Assembly: GCF_905163445.1 (NCBI RefSeq) | Contig: NC_053190.1 | Location: 12,650,501 to 12,714,500 of the forward strand | Direction of reading: 5' to 3' | Length of the DNA: 64,000 bases | DNA from: Pararge aegeria | Taxonomy: Eukaryota; Arthropoda; Insecta; Lepidoptera; Nymphalidae | Part shown: piece after piece, positions 22,612 through 34,734 of the stretch | Layout: the number at the start of each line of letters is the position of its first letter | Numbering within the stretch: position 1 is the stretch's first letter | Made by a program: the position numbers and the translations under genes | The notes under the pieces: model-generated | Seen by the model: only the letters and a program-made list of their open reading frames with translations | Databases searched by the model: none | Told to the model about the DNA's origin: nothing

Positions 22612-23264
22612 CTATCGACATGACAACCCATCCTATATTAGCATGGCTAAATTTTATTTAATTTAGAACTGACAAAAATATAACATTTGGTAAATTGAAT
22701 ACTTGCACATGGGGGACCAAATACTTAACTCATTTATGTTGTTTTTTGTCGAGCGTTATTTCGCTAGTGTGAAAGCTATCTGCCAAATTAAAACATTATG
22801 TTATTATTTGCTGCGAAAATACGTGTTTAAAATACTCAACGTCATTTATTACCAGTAAGATGTTACTTATAGAGTCCTTAATCCATAACCGATTCAACTC
22901 AAGCGAGTCTACTGACACCTTACCAATCAGTTGGAATTGCTAAGGCGCAGTGCTGAATCTTGAAGCAGACATTAGGAATGTTATGAGATATATATTATGT
23001 TTCCTATGAAAAGAGCAACACTTAGTTATCAACTTGGGTAGATATTGATCAGTTATGGCGTGACAATAGGTGCGTGAACGTCATACATAATATATGCATA
23101 AAAACTCTAACTATCCTTATTTATTACTCGTGTTGGAGCATTTATCTGCTTGCTAATTCCTGGCTTAACTCTCGCCTGTGCAGTAGGTATATCTATAATT
23201 TTCATAGTCGCAATTTAGTCTTACCACCCCCAGAGTGATGTTTATCTGATGTATGTCTATTATT
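22612..23264. other. Unassigned noncoding DNA
   Basis: No gene or repeat recognised. Confidence 0.45.
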
Positions 23265-23560
23265 AGTAGTGGAGATAGTCTCATGTAAATGGATAGCTTT
23301 GGCGTCCCTTTCGGGGAATTTGGGTTCTGTGGCCGGCACGCACCTCTTTCGGAGAGATGTGCGATTTTATTTTAAACAATATCACTCGCTGAAGAAAAAT
23401 ATCATGAAAGAAAACTCATATGCCTCAGAGTCCTCCATAATTTGTCAAAGGCGTGACAAGTCTACCTCTCCGCACTAAGATAGCGTGGTGGACTACGGCC
23501 TAAAATTTTCTAATTCTGAGAGACCCGTGCCAACTATTAGTGGGCCTACAATAGGATTAT
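23265..23560 (+). repeat. SINE family B copy
   Basis: GCGTCCCTTTCGGGGAATTT, GGCCGGCACGCACCTCTTTC, AGCGTGGTGGACTACGGCC and GAGACCCGTGCC appear in family order. Heavily diverged at the head. Confidence 0.65.
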
Positions 23561-23594
23561 ACTTATACTATTATAGTATCCTTTTATAGTATAA

Positions 23595-23860
23595 AGGACT
23601 ACGTAATCGATAAAAAAGCTTGGGTGTGAATTATTGCTCAAACCAGGTTGCTCTTCTAATAATTTTAAAAGACATTGTGAGATGGTGACAACAAAAAAAA
23701 ACACCCGGCTAAGTTTGTTGTGGGCTTCTTCTTAGACCAGGACGCGTTTGGAACCCTTGTAGCTTTAGTTTTAAGTTTACTAATGTGGTTATCGCCATCA
23801 TCTCATTACCGTGTAATTCTTATGTACACATCAAAAGTGCCACCTAGGGGCCTATTTGAA
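23595..23860 (+). repeat. Jockey-like LINE 3' UTR fragment
   Basis: The segment starts at the end of the ORF (GATAAAAAAGCTTGGGTGTG) and continues through GTGAGATGGTGACAAC, GTTGTGGGCTTCTTCTTAGA and CAGGACGCGTTTGGAACCC. It matches the 3' UTR of the 10.2 kb copy. Confidence 0.65.
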
Positions 23861-25083
23861 TAACGATATTTTTGTCTTTGACTTTGCCTTTTGACTTTAA
23901 CTTATTAGGTAGGCAGCTTTTTGACTTTTGAATAATTAGGTTTACATCTCCAGAGGTAATAACATCTCAGTGCTTCGTATATAACCCTAGACGGCTCGCG
24001 TCTTGTTTGATCTTAATTAACACACGTTGACGCAAGACGATCGTTCAGGATCAAAGCGCTTAATTCTAATATTTGTCGACGTCTATTGAAAGAAGTCATT
24101 GACATCGGTTAGCAAATTAAGAGACGTTTGTACAGCTAAATTATGACTTAAGGCATTAATATTTCTAATAACGTACAGTAATAACACATAGAGTAGTCAT
24201 AAATTTTTCCACGACCACACGCACCGTGGTTTAAAACTTCGGCCCTTTGCGAAAGTTTAAGGTCTGAGTTAGGTTTTTAGCTGGGCTACTGTTGTATTTA
24301 GAATTTTTTTTTGTCAATGACCAAATTTTTCAAAGGAATTATGTATCTAAGCATATTCTAGGGCTCATGTGGAAAAGTTGCTAAAATTTTCTATTTAATT
24401 TTGCTAAAACAGCTTGATCAAATCGACTACACTATGTTTGTGTTTAGTCTTTCAGGTATACATTAAATGAAATAAAGGAGCGATACAGCCTCCCTAGCGC
24501 TCCCTATTTCTGTCACATCTTAAGCGTTTGGTACTAAGTAAATAAATATTATGACAAGCGATTTGTTTTTTTCACCAAAGATAATAATAATCAAATTAGG
24601 GCATTGACTAAAACCTTCTACTTAGACTAAGTCCTTTTGTATATGTATCATTATAATGCATAGAAAACCTCCTTTGTTATAAAGAAGATATTTTCTCAAG
24701 TTTCAGACGAAATATACGGGATCCGCTTCCGATACAATGCACAAAGATAAATACAATGACTACAAGTCGACACGCGTCGAAATCACATTCTGTATTATGT
24801 TGACATTGCGGGATACTATTTGTTCTCGAACTGTTTTGCGTTCATTTTTAAAAGTCATGTAAAATTCATACCTTAGTGAAATTGTATTGATACCTGAGTA
24901 TAATTAATACTGAAAAATAACTCGTGTATTTTATTTGGTGGAAAAAAAATATCACATCAGATTTTCCCCTAAAAAGATTTTCCTGATTTGAATATATAGA
25001 TTAAAAAATGTATGATAAAACTCATAGATTAGTTTTAAACGTTTAGTATTACGAGCGAAATAAAATGAAAAATATACTTAAAG
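23861..25083. other. Unassigned noncoding DNA
   Basis: No gene and no repeat recognised. Confidence 0.45.
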
Positions 25084-25268
25084 GAAAAATAAGAAATATT
25101 TGTAACAAGCGATTTAGTGTTCCGGTACGATGTCGCGTAGAAACCTATTATGGGTATGACTACACTAATCCCTGCACAAACCGCCCGTTACCATCTTTGA
25201 CTGCATCACAACTTATTACCAGGTGAGATTGCAGTCAAGGGCTAACTTGTAGTTGAATAAAAAAAAAG
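25084..25268 (+). repeat. SINE family C copy
   Basis: AAGCGATTTAGTGTTCCGGT, then GTCGCGTAGAAACC, CAGGTGAGATTGCAGTCAAG and GGCTAACTTGTAGTTGAAT, followed by an A run. Lacks the tRNA-like head. Confidence 0.75.
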
Positions 25269-26256
25269 GTACAACAGCGGACAAGAAGCTTTTGTGACAA
25301 TCAGACGAAAAATACGTTTCATAACTATTCACGATTCACTGGAGCAGAATCTGTCCGCGTTTAGAAAAGTGCACCTAAGTATAATAATGTGTACCTACGT
25401 ATTTGATTGGTTAAATAGACACTTCTAAGAGACTGACGGCCTATTGTGGATCTGACAGCGTCAGCTTCGAGAACCGAAAGTTATTTTCATCGTCCTTTAT
25501 CGGCGAGTTCACAATCTTCCAATAAAGCGCGGAGACGATCCCATACAGCCGGCGGCCACAAGTTTCCAATAAGTAATTAAAATCCCCGAGACGGAGATTA
25601 CGTCCTTCTATCACAAAGGCGAGTATTTGCTCCGTACGCCTTGTCGGAGCACTTCAAATCTCTTCCTATTTCCTTTACTCCTGGTAATCTTTGGGAGGAA
25701 ATGTAGACGTTTTGACGATGTGGTTACAAACATACCTCTCTGATTGAAACGTATGACAGCTGTGTGTTTGTAACGACTCACCTAATAGATATATACGGTT
25801 TTGGAGGCAAATGTTATAAAAGGGATAAGAGTAAAGTAGAATTATAAATGATATTATTTTCGATTTAAAAAATGTAACGAAAAATCGATAAATTTTTTAT
25901 CCCAATAAATAGTACTAGCGCTAGTTTTATCCCAATAAATAGTATTAGAACCTACTTCATTGTGGGTTTGTGCATTTATACTTGTAAGTGGGAAACAATC
26001 ACAGATTTGCCTCACAGAAGTCCTTCGGCCGTTGTAGGTTTTCTCCTTCAAAGGAGCTAAGAGTAATTTAGAATTAAGAATACTTAGGGTACTCCAGTAC
26101 AGAATGGTGGGCTTAAGTAATCCTAAGTAAGAAAGTAAGAAAGAAAGAAAAATCGTCTATATTGTCACACATTTGTGTAAAATGTTACATTTGTGTCATA
26201 AATTTGTTAAAGAAAAAAAATGTGTGACAAAGGAGCTGGCTCAGTATAGTAAACGT
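25269..26256. other. Single-copy noncoding DNA, part with balanced base content
   Basis: About 25,480-25,700 is less AT-rich than its surroundings and matches no repeat here, so it could hold a cis-regulatory element. A ~19-bp direct duplication (TTTATCCCAATAAATAGTA) occurs at about 25,897-25,949. No coding signal. Confidence 0.4.
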
Positions 26257-26484
26257 TTCATCATTATCAACCAATTACTAACCTACTCACAAGGAGAAAC
26301 CTCATGAGAAGGGTTATGAAGTCCACCACGCTGGTCAAGTGCGGATTGGTAGACTTCACACACTTTTGAGACGCTCTATGTTGAACTCAGCCATACAAGG
26401 CTTACTCATACATTCCTACACCATTAAAGCAAATGATTGAATTTCTGCAGTTAGAGGTGCCTGTCGGGGTTTGAACTCAATATA
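26257..26484 (-). repeat. SINE family B copy, minus strand
   Basis: Reverse complement holds GAGTTCAAACCCCGACAGGC, a TGCTTTAATGGTGTAGG core and CTTGACCAGCGTGGTGGACT. Diverged. Confidence 0.65.
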
Positions 26485-27139
26485 CTATACTATCATCGCT
26501 ACAATGCTAGTTAACAATAATTTATTATTAGGTAATGCTCTTCGATACTCTGTAATGCCTTGCCGTTGAATAAAAATAAACCTATAATAATAATACAAGC
26601 ATTAGGCCAAAAATTAATTGCAATATCATAAATAAAACTCGCGTTAATAAAACATATCAGATACATCGTTTTTTATGAGCTGCAGCAAACCTTTAAATAA
26701 AAGCAAACGAATACTCAATGCCCATAAATTATTCACCCACCGCGCTTACTGGAAAGGATTACAACAGATAACGTCATAAAAACGCAGAAATAAACCCCTG
26801 TTTATCCACAGTTGTTTAGACCATTTTTATGAAAAACAGTGCAAATACACCAGCACAAACATTAATCTGCTTTGAACAACAGAAGATGTAAAAGGGACTG
26901 CTCAGAGTAAATATTTTCTTAGGGGACAAAACTCTCGGTAGGGACCAATTAGAGCGTGATATAATTTTTGTGTAAACTTAATTTGAGTAATTCATGTTTG
27001 GCAATGAAAGTCGTATCTGTCTGTAATTAATTGAAGAACTTTACTCGGAGAAATACTGTCAAATATAATTAAGAATGAGTTTGATGAATGTTACACAAAT
27101 CTTCAGAATCTTTACTATAATTATAAATTATACTGTGGT
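26485..27139. other. Unassigned noncoding DNA
   Basis: No gene or dispersed repeat recognised. Confidence 0.4.
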
Positions 27140-27400
27140 GGTCCGAGTACCCAATTTTAACTAGCCTTGCACAGAGCTTAGACACGCCACACTTCTCGAA
27201 TGTGGTACGTTGGGCTTGGTCAACAACCTGATACTCTTAGTTACCAATTAAGGTCATAGAATTAATAAAAGTACACCAGGAGCAGTTAACGTGCTCTCCG
27301 AGGCACGGAAGTAAAATCAAAACCACATTGGTATCCTTAATGTAGTACCAGTTACTGACTCAGATTAACGTTGCCTAGTTAACGCAATCTAGTATTTAAG
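27140..27400 (+). repeat. SINE-like family D copy
   Basis: The shared block AACGTGCTCTCCGAGGCACGG followed by a TCAAAACCACA segment recurs at 32.04 kb (TACTCTCCGAGACACGGGGC) and 54.42 kb (GCTCTCTTTGAGGCACGCGG). Confidence 0.5.
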
Positions 27401-27519
27401 CTGTCGCATAGCCAACGCGATCTTATATTTAAACTGTGGCATGTAAGAAACACCAAATTAATGTTTTAAATATTAATTAATAGAAACTTATATGGCTGTG
27501 TGATGAAGGCAGGTCAAAA

Positions 27520-27655
27520 TACAGTTGTCAACACCTCTCTTCTTACCAGCTTCCTCTAAATCTACTGCGATCACCAACCCGTCTGCTCCGCGTGGTAAAC
27601 CCTCCCATCAGGAAAGGCTTTTAGGACTGCTACTGAAGAAGACACATATTTCAAT
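27520..27655 (+). repeat. SINE-like family G fragment
   Basis: Contains CTACTGCGATCACCAACCCG, then TCTGCTCCGCGTGGTAAACC. The same order (AATCGCCAACCCGTCTGGCC and CGTGATTATGTGAAAAC) occurs at 47.57 kb, and a minus copy at 51.6 kb. Confidence 0.5.
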
Positions 27656-28179
27656 TTCCAAACTATAAAACAAAACGAAATCATCCAACCCTTTAATAAG
27701 ATGCGATGTAATTCAATTTTAGTAATAAAACAATCGATGCGTATCGTTACAATGAATTTCGGTTGAGTTTAAAACGTTCACTACAATTTACTGGAGTTGG
27801 TTCATAATTTACTGCCTCTGGGGATGATGACTTAGCAATTTTGGTGGCGAGGCAAGCGCCTCCATCGATTGTACATACAGGGTGTTCAGAAAACTGCGTC
27901 ATAATAAAATAAAGCATATTAGGATACGATCATATATCTACCGACATAGGTAAAAGTATGATAAAAAAGTGTTTGACTTAACATCATGCAGCCTACATCA
28001 CTGAGAGCAGAAGAATAAAATTTGGACATAATATTGCATACAAAATATGTGCACTAAAAAGGGTTTTAAGCTTATGAATGGGTAAAGACGGGATTTTGAA
28101 ATCAATAAAGAAGAAATATTAAGATGAAACGCTAGCGTATGGTGTGCGTCTCAAAATTATAGTAAGAATAGCTTCTGCT
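27656..28179. other. Unassigned noncoding DNA
   Basis: ACAGGGTGTTCAGAAAACTG at about 27,879 resembles the start of some arthropod mobile elements, but no matching other end is visible. Confidence 0.35.
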
Positions 28180-28637
28180 GGCGGCTTCGCTCACTTTAAG
28201 TTTAATTTATGAGTTGGTATTTTTACTACAAAGGTTTAAAGAAATGTCTTGCTGCAAATAGAAAATATGAACGTAAATTACTTAGAAAATCAAAAACTTT
28301 CATATAAATTTTCATTCCCTTTTTGATGCCTATATTAGGAGTTGGAATTTTTGAAATTTGTGAAACACTTCTTTCTTTTATTTTATTCGAAAACCTAAAA
28401 TCTAAGTTTCATGGAAAAAAAATGGATGTCGTAGGATTTTATACAAATTTTCATACCCCCTTCAACCCTCTTAGGGTTGGAATTTTCTAAAATCCTCTCT
28501 TAGCGGATGCCTATCTTATAATAACTATCTGTGTGCAAAATTTCAGGCCGATCCGTCAAGTGGTTAGAGCTGTGCGTTGATAAATCAGTCAGTCAGTCAA
28601 TCAGTCAGTCACCTTTGCATTTTATATATATAGATAA
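28180..28637 (+). repeat. Non-LTR retrotransposon 3' end with TCAG tandem tail
   Basis: Contains AAAATTTCAGGCCGATCCGT, AGTGGTTAGAGCTGTGCGTT, and a tail of TCAG repeats (about 28,588-28,610) followed by TATATATATAGAT. This tail series is widespread in lepidopteran genomes and is likely the 3' end of an RTE-type LINE. No coding part remains. Confidence 0.5.
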
Positions 28638-30253
28638 AACGCTACCGTATGATAATGTTCCTATACAAGACACTGTGATATATCTATGATTTTTAATTCA
28701 AATCATTCGATAAGCTTCTTTAGCAAATTCATAGGAAATGAATTAGACGTTTTATATATTCCTATAAATCCAGCCGGAGATATAAAAGTACTATAGAGTG
28801 TACGACAAATTCAAATAAGATAAACCGATTATGTATCTAATGATCTATTCGATTGAAATTATTTTACTATCCAAGAAACCATTCTAAACGGATAAAGTGG
28901 GGATTTACCAATGCGTTAGACTTGTACGAAACGATGAAATTATCTAAAAATCAAATAAGAAAAAAAAATATTACGCTATTTTTACGAGAAGAACGGTATT
29001 CACGCTTGGATTCAGACATTCAGAAAAAGGGCACAATGAAATAATTCCAAAAATAAAAAATAAGTAGTTCGCGCTCTTCTAAAACGTTAAACTTGTTGGA
29101 TTTTATTGATTCTACTACCCTGATTAGATCAACTGAGAAAGGACGTCAGGAAACTTACATTCAGTAATTTTTTTACTAATATTAATATACAGTTTATGAC
29201 ATTTACTTCATCAACAACTTTACATATAAACCTCAGGTGTAAACCTCTAATTTCATAACGCGTGAAATTTAAACCGACTTGATGGAAAGTGCAAATTAAA
29301 GCCTCGCTCAGTTCCACGAATCTTGTTATAGTAACCTCAACCTAAACCTCATCATTATAATCATATTGTTCAAAGTTATGTTAGCGAAATATCGGTTTTC
29401 ATCTAGTATTCCATTCAAGATGTTCCATGTGATGTGTGCCAGAATGTTAATATACGAGAATGAAGAATTAATAACTCATATTGTATTAAAATATATTCGT
29501 TTTAATATCTCAGCCGCAGCCTGTACATTACAGATTCAGCTCCGCCTCTGAGACTAAAGGAGATTAGAGAAAGTTTGAATTTAAATTAATTTAGCGGATT
29601 ATTAATTTTGAGTAATGAACTTGAATCTTGGTTTGAATGAGCAATTTTGTTAAAATTTCTTATCAGTGAACTTACTTAAAACTAGCGTATGCACGTGACT
29701 TCGTTGATATCTGTAAAATGATTGGTAAAATTTAAGCTGTTTGCACATCTACTTATAACTGTGTAACAAACATTTGGTAAGTACATACTGTAAAAATATG
29801 ATGTATATACAATATTTTATTGTTTGAGATTTTTATTCGTAGTATTTATGCGAAAAAAAAATAGTGTTGTTTGCACAGACATTTTTTCCGTTCAAACAAT
29901 CTCTAGAGCTATTTTCCAACTACGCAGGAGATTTTAGCATACAATTGCACTCTCTATTCCTATACTCTGGTAGTCTGATGAGACGGTGGTTCTGTCATGA
30001 CAGGAAAGAGATCAGTCACAGAATCGACAGCTCAATGTGCTTACAACGTTGTACTTAGAATTTTTTGATAGAAAAACCCAGTATCCCAACCAGTTGTTTC
30101 GTAGAGTGACCAAATACCGAGTTTTACTCTGTTTTATTTTCGCCAAACCGCGGACTTGGCAATGTTACTCGGTTCTGGTTTCCAAATAAACCAAAGAGAA
30201 GCGATAAAAAGGTTAATACAGGCACGGTACCAATACCGCAGCGGACGCTTCAA
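28638..30253. other. Unassigned noncoding DNA
   Basis: Several open frames of 61-64 codons, none with a domain, splice context or repeat match. No other structure seen. Confidence 0.45.
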
Positions 30254-30755
30254 GTGTCTGGAGGTCGCAAATGTCGTTTATGCAAGTTTAGTACGTGTCG
30301 TATACGGGTCGCAAGTTTCTTCTATGTAAGTTCAGTAAGTGTTGTATACAGGGTGCAAGTGTCTTTTATGCAGGTTTAATACGTCTCCTACACAGGTTGT
30401 ATACAATAAGCAATTGTCTTTTATGCAAGATAAGTATGTATATTGTATATAGAAGGCATGTGTGGTTTATGCAAGTTTAGTACGTATCGTATGCAGCTCG
30501 CAAGTGTCGTTTATGCAAGTTTAGTACGTCTTGTACACAAGTAGCAAGTGTTGTTTATGCAAGTTAAGTGCGTCTCGTACACAGATCACAATTGTCTTTT
30601 ATGCTTGTTTAGTACGTTTCGTATATTGGAAGTAAGTGTATTTTATGCAAGTTTAGTACGTCTCCTATACAGGTTACCAGTAACTTTTATGTCGATAAGT
30701 TTAGTACGTATCGTACGCAGGTCGCAAGCGTCTTTTATGCAACTTTTGTACGTCT
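30254..30755. repeat. Degenerate minisatellite, ~44-bp unit, about 11 copies
   Basis: Unit approximately GCAAGTGTCTTTTATGCAAG then TTTAGTACGTCTCGTACACA then GGTC. The TTTATGCAAG core recurs near 30,277, 30,321, 30,365 and 30,420, and onward to 30,735, mostly at 44-bp spacing with some longer gaps. Open frames at 30,295-30,480 and 30,548-30,856 arise from the repeat and are not genes. Confidence 0.85.
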
Positions 30756-31029
30756 CTATGGATTGGATTTTATTAATAAAAAACACACTTGTTCCTTTGT
30801 ATTCTATTCAGTACCATTCTATCTTACTCATGCTTAGCCGAATAACCTGTTGTTAAACCAACTTATTCAACCGAGTACGAGTGATTAAAAAACTGCCGAG
30901 TGTGTTAAGGTACCGAGCATTAAACGAGTACTAAGTCCATCACTACTTCAGGCCGTGTGTGTAGGTAGTGTGGTGTGTCTATGCTCTAAAACTGGAACTG
31001 ATCATTTAACGTGCGCTCCATCAAACGTG

Positions 31030-31165
31030 GACAACGGCTAACCTAACCTAACCTAATTCCAGATTAGTATTGCGATTTTCTTTAAAGAAAACTAATCTCA
31101 TGATTTATCGCCCGGCCTGGGAATCGAATTAAAAACTCCTGATTCGTAGTCGAACAAGTCCACTA
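31030..31165 (-). repeat. tRNA-like SINE fragment preceded by short CCTAA repeat
   Basis: On the minus strand GTGGACTTGTTCGACTACGA and AATTCGATTCCCAGGCCGGG resemble A-box and B-box sequences. It is next to CTAACCTAACCTAACCTAA (about 31,038-31,056), 3-4 units of the insect telomere motif TTAGG. Confidence 0.45.
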
Positions 31166-31924
31166 CACAAAAATACAAGCAAAAGAGAAAATCTTAGTCA
31201 GCGCAGGTAAAAAAAATTATTCAATTAGAATATAAGAAGCTGTAATCAGAGAAACAACTTTGAAAGCATGCAATCCGTTTGCTTATTTAAATAGCACCTC
31301 GTTTGATGCTTTATTCAAGATTAAGGGCGCGAGAACCAACTAATTGCAGTTGTAGGAGTTAGCGGGGCTCACAATGATCTGGGAAATCTCCACTAAAACC
31401 CGAGCACGAGTGTTAAAAGATTTATATCGGGGAAGAAGAACGATTTGAGGCGAACGAACTTAATCCGCGGCCCGCGATTTCAGGAAATTAAGACGCTGAC
31501 GAAATTTCGCGTTCTGTTGCCAATTACTTCCTGCTTACGAAAATCTTATTAAATCTTGTGATTGTATTGGTTTATTTATAAAAGTGTTAACAGTTATAAA
31601 AAATAATGTAAAGATCGCGGGTAGGTAATTAAACAGTTTACTCTATCCTGTGAAAATGAAAAATGAAAAAATGTTTTATGTGTCATAAAAGAAAAACAAA
31701 ACAGCATCAAAAGTACTTAAACATAACACATAAATTTATACAAATTTTGTTTCGTTTTGCACATATTAAAAGTGTGCCTGTTTTCCGAACTAGTTTAGAC
31801 TGTGTCTCGGAAGACAGAAATCCTATAGAACTGACTTGATGGTTGGAATTGCTTTTTTGCAGAATTTACAGTGCGTAAAATAAACTTTACTACACACATT
31901 TCGTTCTCATCTTTAACTTAATCG
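31166..31924. other. Single-copy noncoding DNA, part with balanced base content
   Basis: About 31,315-31,560 is GC-richer and non-repetitive, compatible with a conserved regulatory island. The rest shows nothing. Confidence 0.35.
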
Positions 31925-32190
31925 ACCCTGTCTATTACCGTTCCACAGCTAGGCATAAAAATACTCTCTAATAGGACCACGCTGCTTATAGTGGGCATAG
32001 CGACAATTTCTTATTAAGTTAGTGATGATAACCGGGACGGCTTAGCGTACTCTCCGAGACACGGGGCTTGACACTGACCATTTCCTAACTCTGGTCTGGT
32101 CCTGAGAATTATTTGGCAGAAAAACGAACTCAAAATTTACCAACCCTACGTACTCGTACTAACCAATAGACCCACGTAGCAAACTTAATT
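31925..32190 (+). repeat. SINE-like family D copy
   Basis: GACGGCTTAGCGTACTCTCC and GAGACACGGGGCTTGACACT, then CTAACTCTGGTCTGGTCCTG, follow the order seen at 54.4 kb. Confidence 0.5.
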
Positions 32191-32540
32191 AATAACTAAG
32201 TCAAAAATTATTAGCCTTCCTTTTCCACAGGGGACATTGTGAAAAATATGGCATTACTTTTAGACTTAACAACATTTATTTATTAAATAATATTTGTTAA
32301 ATAAATAAAATTAATATTATTCTTTATAAGGCTCCGACCTGTCATCGATAAAAAAAAACAAGGTAGTAGCCGATAAAGGCTTTTGTGACAACGAAAAACT
32401 TTCACAAGCTTTGACTGCGGACGGAAATGGCGTGGACAGGGGTGGACAGCATCCGGTGGGACGGAGACGGCGAAAACAATCCGAGCCCTCAGGAAATTAG
32501 CCAGCGTAAATCATCTTAGGGTAAACATGTTAACCTTTTA

Positions 32541-32765
32541 ATTAATCTTTTGCTTTGTAGGCGCTATTTTTGGCAATCCATGATATTTTATGAAAATTAA
32601 GCTTAATTTGCTATAGTCCGCAAAAAGCAGGAGAATCTGTATGGTGTTATTTATAATTTCTTCAATCCTTATACTCCACACCAAACAGATCTTCGGCAAT
32701 GTACCCTCTAAGCACGTTTCGCTCCGATACCGGAGCATCCTTAGGATATTTGGACTTTACGATGA
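32541..32765 (-). repeat. Dispersed repeat E, minus strand
   Basis: The reverse complement matches 55,165-55,350. Shared landmarks are GGATGCTCCGGTATCGGAGC, GAAACGTGCTTAGAGGGTAC, AGATCTGTTTGGTGTGGAGT and ATTAAGCTTAATTTTCAT. The family is not identified; a retroelement fragment is likely. Confidence 0.55.
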
Positions 32766-32859
32766 ATAATTGTTAATAATTGTGTAGTGTGTTTGTTTGT
32801 TTTCCATTACTTTCCATTACATTCTTCACACCAAGTAAACAATACCTTTAACTGGATTT

Positions 32860-32970
32860 TTGGCATAGTGGAGGGCTACATGGGCTACTTCTTAGTCCAA
32901 GAAAACAAACAGCCCACGGGATTCATAAAAACCCGTAAGAACGCGGACGAAGAACGCGGGAAACAGCTAG
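32860..32970 (+). mobile_element. Helitron-like 3' end
   Basis: GCGGACGAAGAACGCGGGAA, then ACAG and CTAG at 32,967-32,970 followed by T, match the Helitron terminus found at 52,998. The 5' boundary is not visible. Confidence 0.5.
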
Positions 32971-33114
32971 TAGATACAGAAAGGAATTATATAAAATACT
33001 TATTATTCCAAATTCAAATTAAAACTCAAAATGTTATTTTATAGACCTATCACAGGCACTTACGAAGCGTTCATACATACTCGTATATTATAACGAAGTC
33101 TAAGACCCGAAACA

Positions 33115-33290
33115 TACTTAGCCGGGGTTTTTTGCTATCACCATCTCACAGTCAAATTAAAATTTAGCTATGAAGTTAGAGCAATTCATACCAAGGATTT
33201 TTATCATTCACGTAACCCTTAAAATTATATTAGGATTTTTCTATAAGCTTATGTTTTATATAAACTTTGAACTTATTGAGAGACTTTATA
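33115..33290 (-). pseudogene. Jockey-like LINE fragment, minus strand
   Basis: The reverse complement includes the end of the RT ORF (AACTTTGAACTTATTGAGAG is antisense of the SLNKFKVYIK region) and the 3' UTR GTGAGATGGTGATAGC. Matches the 10.2 kb copy. Confidence 0.6.
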
Positions 33291-33479
33291 AGATTAATAA
33301 AATATATTCATTGTTATTATCATCGTCGTCAGCATATTAATATATCATTGCTGGACACAAGCCTCCTTTTTCATCGGTTTTATACCTTTGACCCATCCAC
33401 AGAAATAGGTTTACGGTTCCAACGGTTATTCTTACAAGTGCACACTTCCTCAATAATATTACTGCTATGAGAAGTACGA

Positions 33480-33610
33480 ATAGCATCATCATTCAGAAGT
33501 ATTGCCAAGCTTCTGTCTGCCGTCAAGCAGCATTGCAGTGTTGGTCTGAAGGGCGCAGGAGTCGTGGCACGAAGGCTCAGGTTATTGGACACTGAGTGAC
33601 ACTTTGTAGT
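33480..33610 (+). repeat. LINE-like fragment, family K
   Basis: CTGTCTGCCGTCAAGCAGCA, TTGGTCTGAAGGGCGCAGG and CTCAGGTTATTGGACAC resemble the reverse complement of the blocks at 34.74 and 52.5 kb. Confidence 0.45.
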
Positions 33611-34224
33611 ACGTGTTTCTTTGCATCCGATGCGAAGTGCTGCTGTTTATAGGCGTGCACAGGGATTTTTACCATGGTATGCATAAAAAAGGCAGATGCC
33701 ATAAAATAGAACAATCCTTCGCATTCATGAGTTGTACATACATTTTAGGGTATGCAGAGCTTTTGTGCATGTTTGAAGTGCACGCCACTGTTTATAGGCC
33801 TTGGTTTTCCACTTACCATAAGGTAGAACATTGGATTTCTCTTCGCCATATTTTAGAAGAGTGTTTGTGGCAATTCATAATATAAGAAATGTTTTTCGAA
33901 AAACCAACATAAAACCTTTCATTATTTTATACTTCCTTTGAACGCCAACGGGCAAAATACGACAGTCTTGAATAAAGCCGTAAATCCCAACGAATAATGC
34001 TGTCAATACATCTCTGGTTACAACTTAATACAGTGGACGGATCAAAGGGGCCACATACGGAAATGCTGCGAGCTTAGAATAAACCAATTATGAGTGAAAT
34101 ATTAGGGATCAGGCAGGGACGGTCTTTGATGATGGCAACTTACGGGCGAAGCAGACAATAGACAAGACAGAGTAAGAAGTTAGGAGTAAGTTAATAATAT
34201 ATCTTTTTAAAGCATCCACCTAAC
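33611..34224. other. Unassigned noncoding DNA
   Basis: A 90-codon frame (33,613-33,885) shows no recognisable domain and no splice context; I do not call it. Confidence 0.4.
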
Positions 34225-34437
34225 TTTTAAATACGAATGAAAAGGTCTCTCTTTGTTGTTCACGCTTTTACGATCAAACTATTTTCCTGAAAATTTTCAA
34301 ACACGTTGTCAGGGGTACTAACAAGAATATAATCATCCAGAAAAATTACTGTTCCCGATTAAAACTTATTTCTTACAAGACACGACTTATTTGATGACAT
34401 CTACTTTAACGCAAGCGAAGCCGCGAGCTAAAACTAG
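34225..34437 (+). mobile_element. Probable Helitron, short
   Basis: A 5' block with TTGTTGTTCACGCTTTTACG and a 3' end GCAAGCGAAGCCGCGAGCTA, then AAA and CTAG at 34,434-34,437 before T. No coding capacity. The 5' end is estimated. Confidence 0.45.
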
Positions 34438-34734
34438 TGATTTATGTATTCTTAAAGTTTTGAATAAAACTTAAATGTATTTTTTTCTATTTGAACTCCA
34501 AAAGTCTGCTCACCACACAAAAAAAAACTTCTGCTCCTATAGTCAAAAGCACAAGAGATATACCTGTGTAGGAATAAATAATACGGTTTATATCGTCATT
34601 GACGGACCAAGATGGCCCACCACCATGACTTACCACCAGTAAGTGGAAAACAGAGCAAAACTTCACAGGGCATGCAACGAGCACATCCTGCAACATGCCA
34701 CGCTGCGTCCGTCAATTTGAAGTGTAGGTATTAA

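Noticed and set aside
30254..30755. CRISPR-like array
   Set aside because: The repeats are contiguous and diverged, with no unique spacers; the genome is eukaryotic.
30295..30856. Open frames of 61 and 102 codons, plus strand
   Set aside because: They are produced by the ~44-bp minisatellite; the repetitive peptide shifts frame with each unit.
33613..33885. 90-codon plus-strand frame
   Set aside because: No domain and partly a continuation of LINE-like family K sequence.
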